In this document: in pieces, positions 24,401 through 37,795 of the stretch
Layout: every line of letters starts with the position of its first letter
Position numbering within the stretch: the first letter of the stretch is position 1
Source of the DNA: Rostratula benghalensis
Lineage: Eukaryota > Chordata > Aves > Charadriiformes > Rostratulidae
DNA: 64,000 nt
Assembly (NCBI GenBank): GCA_013399305.1
Contig: VXAI01000015.1
Span: forward strand, 4,608,845-4,672,844
Direction: 5' to 3'
The notes under the pieces: model-generated
The model's input: only the letters and a program-made list of their open reading frames with translations
The model's database searches: none
What the model was told of the DNA's origin: nothing
Position numbers and translations under genes: made by a program

Positions 24401-27400
24401 TAGGGCTTGAGTCCTTCCCTCTGATGAAATGAGCAGTAGGAGAGGTGAAATAACAGCAATAATGAAGAGCAGGAAGATAAATAATAAGGAACGGGAAAGT
24501 GAATGAGGGAAATAACTCTTCCATTGTTAGAACAGTGCTAGCGGCAGCTTTATAGCAACTTATCATTTCTATTTAAAGCCTGGTTTGGGGGCTATAATCT
24601 TTCAGCTGTTTTCTGTACCATCTGGCTGAAATTTACCATAATATTTGTTATCTCAGAGGTAAATTAATTCTTTTCCCTTTATCAAAATTGCAGTATTTGG
24701 GCAAGGAAACCAAGATACAGAGAATCACATTCAGGAGCATTTTGATCAGGCTAAGGGCAATCCTCCCTTTAAAAATAGCTTGTTGAGATAATCTGATTAT
24801 GGGAATCGTGTCCAATTCTTCCACAGTATTCTTCAACATTGTCTCTATATGCACTATAAGTCTTCTGTATGCGTGGACCTGAGCGTGAAGGCTCAGAGCC
24901 AGGTGCACTGAAACAGCCCCCCGTGAACTTCCAGGACAGTCCTGTGTGCAGAAACGCATCTTCCATTTCCCCTCAGCTACTTGCCAGCGCTCACAAGCAA
25001 AAGCCCCATGGTCAAAGCCCAGGTCTGCCCACTGAGGGAAAACCAGCACAGCCAGGGCTTCTGGAAAGAAGTATCCCAATGGCACCTCTACAAAAATCCA
25101 GCACCTCAAAGCTACTGAAGCCATGTGCAGCCTGGCACTGCCTACTCCTACCTCCCAGCTGCAGCTTTGTCCCAAGTTTGGTACATGTCCCTGGTCCTGT
25201 CATTTCACCCCTCTCACTCCACTACACTCATAGACTTAGGACAAATACTTGAAGATGCCCGAGAGGGAGAGCTGTGCTCCACCACTGCCACGTGCTGCTG
25301 TACTTGGCAACAGTGGACGACATACTCAAACATCACTTCTTGCTCCATTTCCAGGCCACCACGCTTGGGAGACCATGCACACCCTGGAGGGAGCACAGGC
25401 TGGTTACAAGCAGCCCTAGGACACAACTCAAAAGTCAGTGACTTCTCACATGCTCTTTTCCCATCTGTTAACCTGAATAAGGGCTTCTTCCAGTCCTGAG
25501 CAGCTAACAGGGACAAGACTTACCATCTACCCATTTCCCCAACCAAGCACATTAGCTCCCATTTCACAGGCTGGGGATGCTATAGCTCTATTTCCCCGTT
25601 TCGCAGCCAAGCATTTCTTTTCCCCTTAAAGCCCAGTCAACTACTTTCTAATTCATTTTACTTAAACCTGCTTATTTCCATGCTCTGTGCTGCTTCACCC
25701 CACTGTCATCTTCAGCCATCTTTCAAGTTAAAGGTATAGAGCTTTATCCGCTGAAAGAAGTCTCTATTTACCAGTCTGGACTTCAATTATGCAACAAATA
25801 ACCTTACTCCACTGAGCTGTATTGTTAGAATAATTTGTAACTTCTATACAAACTGATAATAAAAATTTAGCTCCTTGATGTATTTTTCTTCCTTAAACTG
25901 TAGTTATGTTTCCTTGAACAGATAAATGCAAGATAAATTCAATTACAACATAATTTCTCCCAGGATGAATAACCTTTAAATCAGCTCTGATCTCAAAACA
26001 CATTATGAGATAACATACTGTCCATTACATTGTGGAAATTGGGGCTATGGCAGTGCCTAGAATTGTCAGTATGAATATCAAATTATTTATGTTCCTCTTT
26101 ACATCCTTGAATACCAAATAAGCCCAGGAACACTGACAGCAAGAAGCCCTATTTAAACACTGACTTTTAGCGGAGGCAAGAGGTGCTTGCTTGACAGCTC
26201 TTGAAATTGCAGTGCACTATTAATCATGGAGATGTGCAGTGGCACTGTGAGATCCAACTTTGCTGTCCCCTTGCCAAGAGTTTCCCCTCCTCTTGGGGAA
26301 CGGTTCAGAAGTGAAAGCTCAGTGAAGCCTTCCGCTTGGCTGACTGCATTGCTGCTGCTCAGACCTGGTGCTAAATAAAAGGGGAGCCACTGTAACATTT
26401 GGAGGGGGTACTTTGGGTTTGAGCCATTATTCAGGAGCAGTCCTGAGGTGCATGCCTTTCCTCATCACCCTAGTCATAAAGTCTACGAGTTCTTTACCCT
26501 CCTCTTCCCTTTTACAAGCCTGAATATTTTAGTACCGCTGTTGGCTGCTTTTCGGGGATGCTTTTATCAAAGCAATATTCGGTACAGAAGCAACATACCT
26601 GAATGTAATCCTTCCCCAAGGTTAGCAGTGTCACATACTGGAGTTTGAGTGCCCGAGAAAAGCAGCAACAACTCCATGCACCATCTAAATCCACTGTGCT
26701 CTACACCATGACATTTCCTTCCTGCAAATCAAGTTAACTCTATATTAAATGCGACAAAGCTTGAGCTCGTCCAACTTCCTGAGAGCAAATAATCCAATGT
26801 GATTTTAAGTGCAGACTTGGAGGAGAGAAAGGGGATTTTTTTTTTTTTTAAATTTTTATTTTTAAGCAAAAGGTCAAGTCCAGCTTCACTTGGGAAACTA
26901 ATAGAGAAGGGTCTCACTCAAGCTAGAAGTCTGCCTGGTCACATTCCCAAAACAACCTCTGTACAGGCAGCTGAGACCTCTTTTCTGAATAGCCATCATC
27001 CAACAGATACCATTAAAAAAATAAAATAACCTAAAGCCATTTGAACTAGGGCCCAGGAGGGTGAAAACCTATGTCAAAACAATAGGTGTGCTTAAGAGTG
27101 GTCTTGGTTTAATGAGGAAGTTCAGTAGTTTATTTCATACTGGAAAAGGCAATCCAAGTAATGGCTTGAGGATGGTGGGAGGATGAAGCAGTTTTTGATT
27201 CACCCTTGGCCAGCCACCTATCTATTTGGTTTGTCAGTGAGTGAAAAAACAAAACTGAATTACTTATACAACCCTACCAACAAGCTGTAGAACACACTGG
27301 AGCTTTAGAAAGAAGCTTTTTAGCTCTCTAGCAGTTGTTTTCTTTCCTAATTTTTAAGGCCATCAGCGTGTCAAGCAGAAAATTCAGTCAGCTGTAGAGA

Positions 27401-27540
27401 GCTGTAATTACCAAGACTGTTTACAAGAAGCTTTGATGGCAACAAGCCTCTTGTGCAGGAACAAGTTTACCATTGAAACAATTTGAGTGTCAAAGTCTCC
27501 AACTCAAGTGCCTGGATGGCTTGTTACTACCTAATGAAAT
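18436..27540. other. Intergenic, no gene seen
   Basis: Non-coding sequence with G-rich patches near 18,537-18,561 and 19,181-19,205, an A16 run at 23,935-23,950, and a T14 run at 26,836-26,849. The longest ORF here is 175 codons on the minus strand at 24,648-25,175. It overlaps a 127-codon ORF on the other strand, has no recognisable domain, and is taken as chance. Confidence 0.65.
23935..23950. repeat. Homopolymer A tract (A16)
   Basis: Sixteen A followed by an A-rich stretch with scattered C and G up to about 23,970. Low complexity; no retroelement body recognised. Confidence 0.85.
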
Positions 27541-27575
27541 GATGGGGGCAGAGCAAAAGGTGCTGCTAGAGCTGC

Positions 27576-27782
27576 TTGAGGCAAATAAGCGTGAAAGAGA
27601 GGAGCCTTGAGCGAGGAGCACGGATCACCAGCTTCTCCAAACCTCATGAGAGCCTGAAGCGCTGGCAGAGGGATGAGCACCCCTGTCTGCATTCCCTGAT
27701 GCCGGACAGCGAGCAGGCGGCCGGCTGCAAGAGCTCCCTCAAGTTCAACAGTGGCCAAGAGATACTCCAAGCTTGTCAGTGA
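27576..27782 (+). other. CpG-dense 68-codon ORF block, unassigned
   Basis: I do not recognise this ORF. What stands out is composition. About eight CpG dinucleotides fall between roughly 27,590 and 27,725, while the flanking kilobases are nearly free of CpG. Several codons after MPDSEQ end in G or C (GAC AGC GAG CAG GCG GCC GGC TGC AAG AGC), as in many vertebrate exons. The reverse strand is also open for 115 codons over the same block, which weakens any strand choice. It could be an exon of an unannotated transcript, a gene-derived fragment, or a methylation-protected regulatory element. No domain, start context or splice pairing can be shown, so it is not called a gene. Confidence 0.25.
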
Positions 27783-30700
27783 AGGCTGTTGCCCATTGTG
27801 CCAGGCACAGGGAGGAAAAAACCAAACCACAATCCACCAATGAACTATGGGCTGGGCAAAACAAGGCTTGGGGCACACAGGAAAGGCTATGAGGGAGAAT
27901 GGGATTGAGCAGGGGTCTGGCTGGGAGAAAATGGTTCTTTGTTTATTATTCCACCTGTTGTCTGGGGATTATTTAACAGAATTGCCTGGAAGCTCTTATT
28001 TCTGGTTTTGTTGTTATAATTTGCATTTTATTTTGTTAAATACATTATGACAAAAGTACACTGCCTGGCCCTGAGTTGTATTCATTTCCCAGGAGGTTAT
28101 TTGAATGAAAAAGGTTGTCTTGCATTTGGTAGTCCTAGATGTCCACTAGATACTTTTTTTAAGGTGCAACCTAGACTTGCATTAAAATGCAAACATCCCA
28201 CCTGACTGAGCAAACTGTAGAGCCACTGTCTGGGGAAGCTGGGCCCCACATGGTCTCAGAGAGTACTGAGCAGCACTTTATGTCTTCCCAAGCACCCTAG
28301 ACAAGTACTAAACGAGACTTTGCTTCACCCAGCACCAGGCAGCCTTCTGCAAGCCACTTATACTCTGCCTTCTATCTCCTACTGGATAAAGCTACCTGCA
28401 AAATCAAAGCCTTGGATTCAATTCAATACACTCATCTGATTCACTGAAAGGGGGAACACAGGATACTCTCAGATGAGAGGAAGCTTTCTCCAAAGCAGGA
28501 GCTGAACTTTACAGTACAAAAAGCTCCTCTTGGTCACAAACCAGCAAAAGGCCTATGTTTATCACTGGGATTTAGATGGCCCCATTTGACAAGCCTACAC
28601 TAAGCAACTCTGCAAATCACATTACGTTTATCTGCTTTTGTTTTCCTCCAGCCAAGGCAAGTCACTTTGTAAAAACAACAGCTGTTAGTCACAACCTTCA
28701 GTCCCAGGGAGTCAGCATAACTTATGAAATAAGACTGCCGGGTGTGATTTACCAAAGAGGGAAAACCATTTAAATTTACTTGACATAACCAACAATAATC
28801 ATTCTCTCCATCTGAATTTTATTAATATCTGTGCATTGCTGGTGATGATGTATGAAGGAGACAGAAGAGGATGCTTCAAAGCTGGGAAACGAGGTCGGCC
28901 CTGCGGGGCTTAGTAAATATCTGTGTCAGAGAAGCACACACATACGACAGAAGGTGTCATTTTTATGGCACAATGAAGCCTCTGTGACAGAAAGCAGAAT
29001 TATTGTGGCAGTAATCTTTCTGAAGACACTCTCAGGTGGGGAGGAAAAGGGAGAGGTCTTCTGATTAGATGGAGTTGTTCAGCATCTGAACCTGGGAGTA
29101 TTTCACCGTGAAAACACATTTGGTAGGTACTGCCTGCACATTCTGTAAATTCATTTCACTCAAGGTCAGCTATAGGAACCCAAACATGATTTCGCAGCGA
29201 GAGCCAGCATTGCTCAAAGCCTAAGACAGCACAGAGAGCAGGCATACACCCTTACCTCGGAGCAGCTCTGAACCATCTGCTGCAGAAGGAAGTAATTTTG
29301 TCCTCAGTTTCCTTTCATTTTAAAGGGGGAAAACAGTCAGCTTTATGTTATTTAATGAACTTTTTCAGTGTTTTAAAGCTCCTAATACAAGTGTTTTGGC
29401 TAGCAGAAATTGAAACTCAGGCTAAGCTGAGCATGACACTAGGCTACAACCCTGGAGATACAGAAGTCCACAGTAAAGGCAAAGTGTGGCCTCAGGTGAC
29501 ACATCTGCTGTCCCTTCACTGTGGCAGAGCTTTCAGCTGCCAAAGGGAGCCAAGCAAGAGCAAGATGGGAACAGCAGGTGGGAATGAGCAACAGGTCATA
29601 CCAGCCAAGCCAAAACTCTCCCAACCTTGGTGGGACTGAGCCAGAATAGTCCCATGTAGCTCTGACCCATTTGCAGGAGTGATCCTGCAAGACCTGGCAC
29701 AGACAGGGATTGATATTTGGCATTTAATGTTCTCCCTTGTCACCTCCACAGTTCAGATGTATGGCTTCGGCTGCTCCACTTTCAACTCAAGAGCACAGCA
29801 GCCCACACTGGGCAAAGCAGCAATCTCCTCACAGGATATGTACTGCCCATCTAATTAAAGGCTTTTGCATCTTTGTCTGGCTGAGCACTACATCGACACT
29901 CTTTGGTACAAAGCAGGAGACCAAACTGAAGCAGGGCCAGAGTTGACAGACCCATATCCGTGCTTGCCCTCCATGATACCTCTTTCCGTCTGAGAAGGTC
30001 AGTCCTGTGATTAAGGCTTCACAGGGAGGTACAAGTTCTTCCTGAAGCCACAGGAAAGTGGCTTCCACTAGCATCTGACAACTTGTTAAAGACCTTTAAA
30101 ATCTGCAGAGGAGAAAAACATGATCAAAACCCTTTTCTGCTCCTTTGTGCTTTGTTTTATTATTAGAAGCAGCAGGGGAGCTGCCTGCCTCTCCCCTCAA
30201 GCTTTCCCACTTCTGCAACAACCTCTCTGGGAAGAGCTTTCCTCCCACACACAACCCTAACCATCCACCAGCATCCTTTCCAAGGAGATGGCTCCTGGGT
30301 ACAGCAGTCACACTAGGCTAGAACAGCACGAGCTGGAGCTGCCTAAGGATTTTACAAGTGCGTTCACTGCCTGAACTTTGAGGGAACCCTAAAGGCTAAA
30401 CAAAACAAACAAAAAATAAAAATAACATTGAGCAATAAAAACAGAATCAACACTAAAGCGTTCACCTGCTGCATGGAATCTCTCCAGAAACTTTGTCATC
30501 CTAGCCACTTACTACATATTACAAAGTTCCAAGCCTCCAGTTTTACGAAACCCAGATCTTCCCAAAGTCCCCAGCTTTTGTTTTATTTCAAGTTTTGGTT
30601 CAAGACAGGTATTTTACATTCACAAGAATTTTAAATGCAAGCCAAACAAGATTCAAGGCGGCACTTACTGAGGAAGCTTCATCAAGGAGAATTACATCTT

Positions 30701-33700
30701 TAGACAAACCATTGCTTTACTTCTATTACCTAATGCACAAGTGATTTAAGACAGACAGTGTGGAACTTCCAGTGCAGAAATTAATCTACTTTATGATAGC
30801 AGATTGCTTTACGATTCTTTTTGGAAAGCACTTGCACAATAATTAAGCTAATACCTACATGACCAACAACACACCATCCATTTTATCCATAAAGTTGTAG
30901 CTCCTTTAACTAACAATATTTTCCATTTTCACCTTGCAATTATTTACAACCTAAAATAAAACAAACCCCAGTATAGTATTTGTGTATACACACACATAGA
31001 GAGTTGTGGCAACAAAATGTAGAACAAAGCTTTCAGCAGCAGATTTACCTCAGGGATTTGAGGGCCTAGATATTTGGCTCCTCCCTTTCTGTGTAATTAC
31101 TAAATGCAACAGAATCTTTCTCCTAAAGCAGCACCCACAGCACTCTGCTGCTGAGTCTTCCCAAGCTTTCTGCTGCTGTGAGTGAGGAGTGAACCCCACT
31201 ATGCTGCTACATGTCCAGGTTCAGGCTTCCCTTTGATAGCCTGAACAGTAAAGACAACAGAAAACTTTGGTATTTATTGTACATGATGACAAAAATCATT
31301 GTCCAGTTAAATGATAGTATACATCCATAAAAGTCATATGCAAGACCGAGGGAAAAAGTCTGCAGATGTACCAAAACACCGCAAGGCAGTTCTGTAGTTG
31401 TAACAATCCTCAAGTTAGAAACATGAGAATCTTTTTTTCCAACTAAATATGGAATTGATGGGTAATTTATGACTCTATTTTTTGCCTGCAAGAATGATTG
31501 AAACCATATTCTAATACTGATTTGCATACAACAATAAAGAGAGAGCAAGATCTCTCAATAATTCCTAAGAAAATTATGGAATTCTAAAATATTTCTTTAA
31601 CGATATTTTTTTGGTACATGGGCCCCTGGAACAGTTCACATTATTACCTTGTCTTAAATGATGCATGATTTTCTCCTGGAAGTAACAGATCTTGTACGTG
31701 CAGATGCACTTAGTATATGCCACCCTTTGAGCTCAGTCACATTAGGCATGCACGTCCCAGGGCACTAGAAGAGGCACTGGTTTTTATTTACACTGCTGCA
31801 AGCTTTCTGAACACAGCAGAGATGTAGAGCTACAACCCTGTGGGAAAGTAATTACAGGCGGTGTCCAGGGCAGTGATATACAGAAGAGACCGACAGAGTG
31901 ACAACAGCAGTTGAGCAGAGCCTGGTGGGAGCAGAGGGAAGGAGCCAGACAAATACATCAGTGCTCGGGTCCAGCCTTGGCGTTCCATTATCTACAGGCA
32001 CTGGCTGAATAATCCTGCCTACAGTGAGGCCCTTTGAAACACCCCAAGAGGTGCCATGGAGAAGATTAAACCAAAAGCTGAGTATGGAGTAGAGTGGCAT
32101 AATGAGCTTCAAAAAGTGACCAAACGTCACAAGAACTGTCACTGAGGCTGTAAGTTAAAGGCAAGTTTCATGGGGAATCTGTCAGAGAGGCTGCAGACAG
32201 CACTGGCCCTGCTGGGACTCCTACCCCAGTGGCATTCAGGATCTCAAGTTTTTTGCCCAACAACAAAAATAAATCCTAGAAATTTTTAAGGGAAGAAAGA
32301 ATAAAAATCTAAAAGTATTCAGAGCAGAGTTAGGAAGGAGGAGTAAAGATACCTTCGTAGTTGGGACATAGATGAGATGCTGGACATACATGAAGTCAAG
32401 ACTAGGAGATGAAACTGAGGGGTATCAGAAGTGGCAATCAAAGTTCAAAAGACTGATCACAATTCAGTCTTTCTGAAAAGGTCATGTTACTTCTTTTACT
32501 CCCTACTCCCTGTTCTAAATAGCCTCTTTTTCAGATCCTCCCTTCTCTTTCTCTGCTCACTTGCTTTTTCCAAGGTTTGTTTTGTATGGATCATGAAGGC
32601 TGGAACGCTGCTAGAGGTCCAGCACCAAAAGAAAAAGCCCACTCAGATACTCGGATTATTTGTAGGAAAATGATTGCACACTTGCCAGGATTCAGTCTTA
32701 TATGCTCTTAAAATAAATAAATCAATCCCTCCATGAAATCAAATGGATGTTTAAGAAGGACAAAGTACCTGTGAACCTGCAGGGGAGTCATGGGTCAGTG
32801 ACAGTTTTAACATTACAGCTTCAGCTGTAATGACAGAGAGAAGTCCTCTGCCCTCCATCACTTTCACCCTTCTACAAAGCAGAAAACTGGTAGAAACTCA
32901 TGCTTTTCTCTAGCCTAAAGCTGACAAATCCTCAATAGCCATAGGGTTTGTTTATACTATTACTTCAGTTTGGAAATTGAATTTCAGTCTGCTCAAAATT
33001 TAGCAGAAAGAGCTAACTGGGGAAGGAACCGTACCTTACTTCTGAAGCTTGTAAGCATCCAGATGTAATTGATAGCTGCATTACTTTTGTGGAGCCTGAG
33101 TACAGCATCTTCTCCTCAAGGACCATAGAGCTCCCTAAGCCCAAACCTTCACCAGGGGCAGCAGAACTACCCCAGTTCGACCCAAAAACACAGTAAGAGA
33201 AACCAATACAAGTCACTCCAGTAAGATGGCACAGCTTGGTAATTGTGCAATCCACTAATAGCTTAATAAGTTATGGGAAGTGCATAAGCATAAAGGGAAC
33301 CCTAAGGTGTACGATCCTTGATGAATTAAGAGAAAGTGAGATCTATGTTTCAGCTGTCATCCTGATGCAGGGGCTTGGAGAGCAGCCAGGGACTCCGCCA
33401 CATCAGGATCCTTCAACTATCAAGTGAGTCCCTTGCAAGCTTGGGGAGGTATTTCAGTCCGCTGGGGCTCTTTAGTGCTGTCTCCAAGAGCTCCTGAAAA
33501 GGCAAAGGATGGATTTGGGTTGAGGCATGCGTTTATACGTATGCATTTATGCTGTTTAGAGGGAAAACAGAGGATAAATTACATACCTTAAGAAGAAAAC
33601 TAGCAGAACTAGAAGTGAATCCTAGTCCAAGGCAGTTCTCCACACAGCACACAAAAATCTGCACCCCAGCAGTGTTTAGCTAAACCAAGCAATGACAAAA

Positions 33701-36178
33701 CAACAACAAAAAACTTGAAGTTCACAGACACACATGAACTTTGCAATAAGGCCGAACTGGCTACTCAGATATATTACCCCTCTTGAGATACTTCAGCGGG
33801 TGTGCATGGATCTGGAGAGGATTTCCAGAATCATAATTGGGAATTTAATGCCTTTTCTGTCTTAAGCCAACCTCCTTTGTCCTTCCCAAGTCCCAGCCTC
33901 TCCAGCTACTCATTTAAATGAGCCACTTGACCTGTCTTTACTCCATAATCAAGAGCAGCACATGGGAATCAGAATGAACCAAGGGTGCTCACTAGCCTTC
34001 TGTAATTTCATTTAGCTCAGTAGTGTGATAAAGGGAAATCCATGGAATAAGTATTAGCAAAACAAAGTCTAAGACTGCTGCTTGTTGCTCTGTTTTCTTA
34101 ACTTCAGCCTCAAATGAATGGTTTCTAGATAGGAAAATTAGAGCACGTCAACATCATCACAATGGGATTATTTTCCCAAGAGCTGAGGGAAGGAAAAAAA
34201 GAGAAGTAAGAGAATCATTAATATTTGGGTGTAAGCACAAAGAAGCATCTGCTGGTACATGATGAGGGAGAGAACTGGACATCTTTGGGCTGAAAATACT
34301 GTGCTCGCCCAAGCAGCCAAAGACAAGCTCTGGATGGACTTCACAGTTCCTTTGTTGTCCTGATACGAAAAGATTAACTTATTCCCATTAATTACAACTC
34401 TGCTTGATGCTGAAGGGAAAAAAAAAGTTTGTATTGTACTTGCAAAGTGAAAGTAATTCTCTTCCACTGCTCACAAACTTTATGTGCTTTTAGCTTAAGG
34501 AAAGCCTGCATGAATGGACCATAATACAAGAGTGGAAAGGAATAACAATGCGTTGGGGCCGTTGCTGAGGAAGAGTCACCTACATTAGAACATTTTATTG
34601 CTTACTCTGCAAGATGGCAGCTGAAAGGATCAGTTACTCCTAGATTCCCAGGAAAGCATGTGGTGTGAAATTGGCACTGCAGCTCCTAGATTGCTCACAC
34701 CAATGGATCAAGGAGGAGAATCGATGCTCTGCTGCCAAGTAGGGTGTGTGTCCTTCACTTTCTGATCTCCATTGTCATGGGAAAAACCACCCACTGCTTA
34801 CAGTCATGCCCTAGCCACCACTTCAGGATCCCATCCAGTGCATGTTTGAAACCCATCAGTAGGAGATTTTGTACAGAAATCTATACACAACACCAAACTC
34901 TCATTCTCCAAGCACTATATAAGGTTCTCCTTTAACTGCTTCCCTTCAGTGCTGCCCTAGCAGGTTGGTACAAAGCTGCCCTTGTCACTGTCAGTGCGCT
35001 GTCACAGTGCAGCAAGGCACAACACAGCTATGCACTATTTTTTCAGATTCTTGGGTGGGTTATGGGGTAATGGGAGGAGATAACCTGCAGCCTCCTCTTC
35101 TGCTGTGGTTAAAATTTCTTTGGGTCATGCTCACAGGTGGAAGTACAACTGGAGCAGGGCACTCCTGTGAAGATACTTGAGCAGCTTGGGAGAAAAGAGG
35201 GAGATTGGGGATGACATATCCTCAGCATGAATTTACTTTGCCACAGATTTATCTATAGATAGCAATATGACTGAAGGGTCCCAATTTACAATGAGGTATT
35301 ATGCAGAATAGCCTATGCCACAACATAAGCATGAGGAGCAGCAGCACAGTAACCCTAGGGCAACAGGACACACATGGCCACTGGTAACTCACCAAGGACC
35401 TCAGACACTGTTGAGTCCCAGCCCTATTTTTCTCCTTGCTTGTAACTCACATTCTCAGTCACGTACACAGAGCCCATAGCCTGAGAACTGTTGCTGTCAA
35501 GATTATTTGCACTTGGCAGAAGTCATGGGCAACTAACAAGCTTTTCTGAAGTTCTTTATATCAAAGAGTGATACAGAAAGCAGAGATAACAGTTCTACAG
35601 GATTCTCCCTCCCTGCCCTCTCCCTAAAAGTAATTTTTCTACTGACAAGACACATTGTAAAGTTGATATTGTTTCCATTCCAGCTCCACCTTAGGTATGA
35701 GACATGGCTGTCATAATTACACTTTTCATCTTCATTTTTGAACTGTTACTCATTCAGAAAAAACACTCAATTTTTGACCCCACAAGTTCAATTATTCCAG
35801 GATGTAGTATGCTAGTATGAAGCTAGTATGTCTGTTACATTCAAGGTGTAGCTATAAAGATTGACCACACTATTTCAGACAAAGGAATTGCACTGCAGTG
35901 GAACTGTGCTACCCAAGGGCAAATCTCTCGCCCCAGGAGATATGCAGTAAAGCTAGAATTGTGCAACAAAACCCAGAGTCTCTCAACAGAGCTTGCAAGT
36001 CACTCACCAAAGTAACCGTTTCAGCAGTGGCTTCTTGTTTGCAGGAAAAAAAAACAACCTCCAAACTATTTTCATCGATCACAGATCCCTTTTAGGTATC
36101 AGGGTGTAGCTGCTTACAGAACCTTAGGCTATATTGACTATACAGAACCCTGTCAGCTCCAGATCTCATGTGCATGAA
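27783..36178. other. Intergenic, no gene seen
   Basis: Mixed-composition non-coding sequence with only short, unsupported ORFs. Some low-complexity A-rich stretches occur (for example near 30,400-30,425). No RNA gene, repeat family or regulatory block could be supported by eye. Confidence 0.65.
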
Positions 36179-36229
36179 TCTATATGCTCGTTTGTGATCT
36201 ACCCAGTAGATCACAAATGAGTACATAGG
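36179..36229. repeat. Inverted repeat / hairpin, 23-nt arms, 5-nt loop
   Basis: Arms 36179-36201 and 36207-36229 surround the loop CCCAG. The inner 11 bp (TTTGTGATCTA with TAGATCACAAA) are perfect. As plus-strand RNA, 22 of 23 positions pair when G-U wobbles are allowed; the only mismatch is A36184 with C36224. This is far more regular than the surrounding sequence. The loop is short for a microRNA precursor, so a palindrome made by replication template switching is an alternative. Confidence 0.8.
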
Positions 36230-37795
36230 ACTCCAAAGCATCTAGCATGCCATACTTTGAGTGCCATCTTCTGGCAAATAGCACTGCATGCCTGCACTTG
36301 CACAGAGAGCAGTCTTACAGCTGCTGACATCTTGACATTGGTTAAGCAGCTAAACACCCCTTGCAATCTTGGCCAAGATTTCAGGCCAAGGTGCACACTC
36401 AGTGGTTTCCCTTTCCTCTATCAGGTTAGCACTTACGTTCCTAAAAAATGCCACCTTGGCTATTTAGCAATACACCAGCTCCTGGTCTTCCCACCATCAG
36501 CTTGATTTTAATTAACCTTGAAATCTTAGAGCTATCTTCTTCTTCTAATAGATGCATTAGAATTTTTCTTCATAAACATCACAATGACGAAACCTCTGGA
36601 TGGAAGCCCAGGACAGGCAGTGCTTAGTTTTAAGGGGCACTGCACAATGCCAAGTGAGTCCAGCTCTTTCAGCTTGAAGATCTTCTGCCAGGTAATTGCT
36701 AATATTTCTGCTAGATGGAGAGGCTTGAAGAGATGACCTCAAGGATCAAGATTTTCTGGAGCTGAATTTTACTGTCTCGGAACTGGGTAATTTTAACTGT
36801 TTTTGACTAGATCACATCCTTGAATCCAGGAACAAGTTCCCATTTAAACAAAATCATTTAGGCACTTATTAGTGAAGACTTTACATCTAAACAGACCCCA
36901 CTCTTCTGTAGCATTCAGCAGTGTTCCTAAATCAAATTCTGTCTAATTGCCCAAGGCTGAAGAGAGGCATTTCCTACAGCTCCGTATTAAGGAGGGACCT
37001 GCTAAAGCCTTCAAATTCCATTTTTAACCACTGCGCCATCAGTATCTGAGGGAGATTCAGAAATTTCTAATTCTTGCAGATTAGCAATGCTGTATGGAAC
37101 TGAACTAATTAAACTTGTCTAATTAAACCACTGGACTCTAATGGGAAATTACTAGCAAGCCTATTTATATGTTTTAGAACCAAAAATCACATCAAGCCTT
37201 GTTCAACCATCCATTTCTGTTTAAACACACAAATGCAGCTGCTTGTGTGCCACCTCCATGTGACTGCTTTTCCCTGGGGCAATTCCTGCATTACCTGTAA
37301 GTGAACTCCCACTTTCCAGTAAAGGTTCTGTTTTAAATTTCATTATTATTTTCCTTACCGTGTTTTGATCTTCCTACTAAAGGGCCAGATTATTTCTGAA
37401 TCTAGCGATCACTTCTCCAACTTTGTGCAAGGAAAGTCTCTGGTCCACACAGACAGAGTGGACAAGTTTGCAGACAGAATTTGATGTGAATTGATTCAGA
37501 AGAGCAAGATGACCTACTCCAATAACTCTAAAACACAAGTTATGATATTACCTGTATTAGTTTCCTAATTTAAGGCAGGAAGCAACTGTTGTTAGAAAGA
37601 TGCTTGATGAGAGAAGAGACAAATGGGCTAATTAGGTTAATACTTTTTCTTAAAATGACTTCTCAGCATATGGAGATTTTTATGTCCATTACCTCAGCTA
37701 GAAGGCTGACATCAAGCTTCCTGGCTGGCCTTTCCCTCTCTGCCCTCATGCTGCTATCAGAGTCTTTCTGAAAGAACACATGCTTAGTGCTAACT
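36230..37795. other. Intergenic, CTCF-like motif near its left edge
   Basis: About 1.6 kb of non-coding sequence between the hairpin and the block with poly(A) signals. Apart from the CTCF-like motif at 36260-36274 it holds only short unsupported ORFs. I see no gene, RNA gene or repeat family. Confidence 0.65.
36260..36274 (-). promoter_or_regulatory. Candidate CTCF site (reverse)
   Basis: On the minus strand CCAGAAGATGGCACT matches CCASYAGRKGGCRSY at 14 of 15 positions; the single deviation (A at the fifth base) is common in real sites. It lies about 30 bp from the 36.2 kb hairpin and faces the forward motif at 6835. Binding is not shown by sequence alone. Confidence 0.4.

Noticed and set aside
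24648..25175. 175-codon minus-strand ORF
   Set aside because: It is the longest unassigned ORF, but it has no domain or coherent codon bias. An overlapping 127-codon ORF is open on the other strand, and no splice or promoter context supports it.
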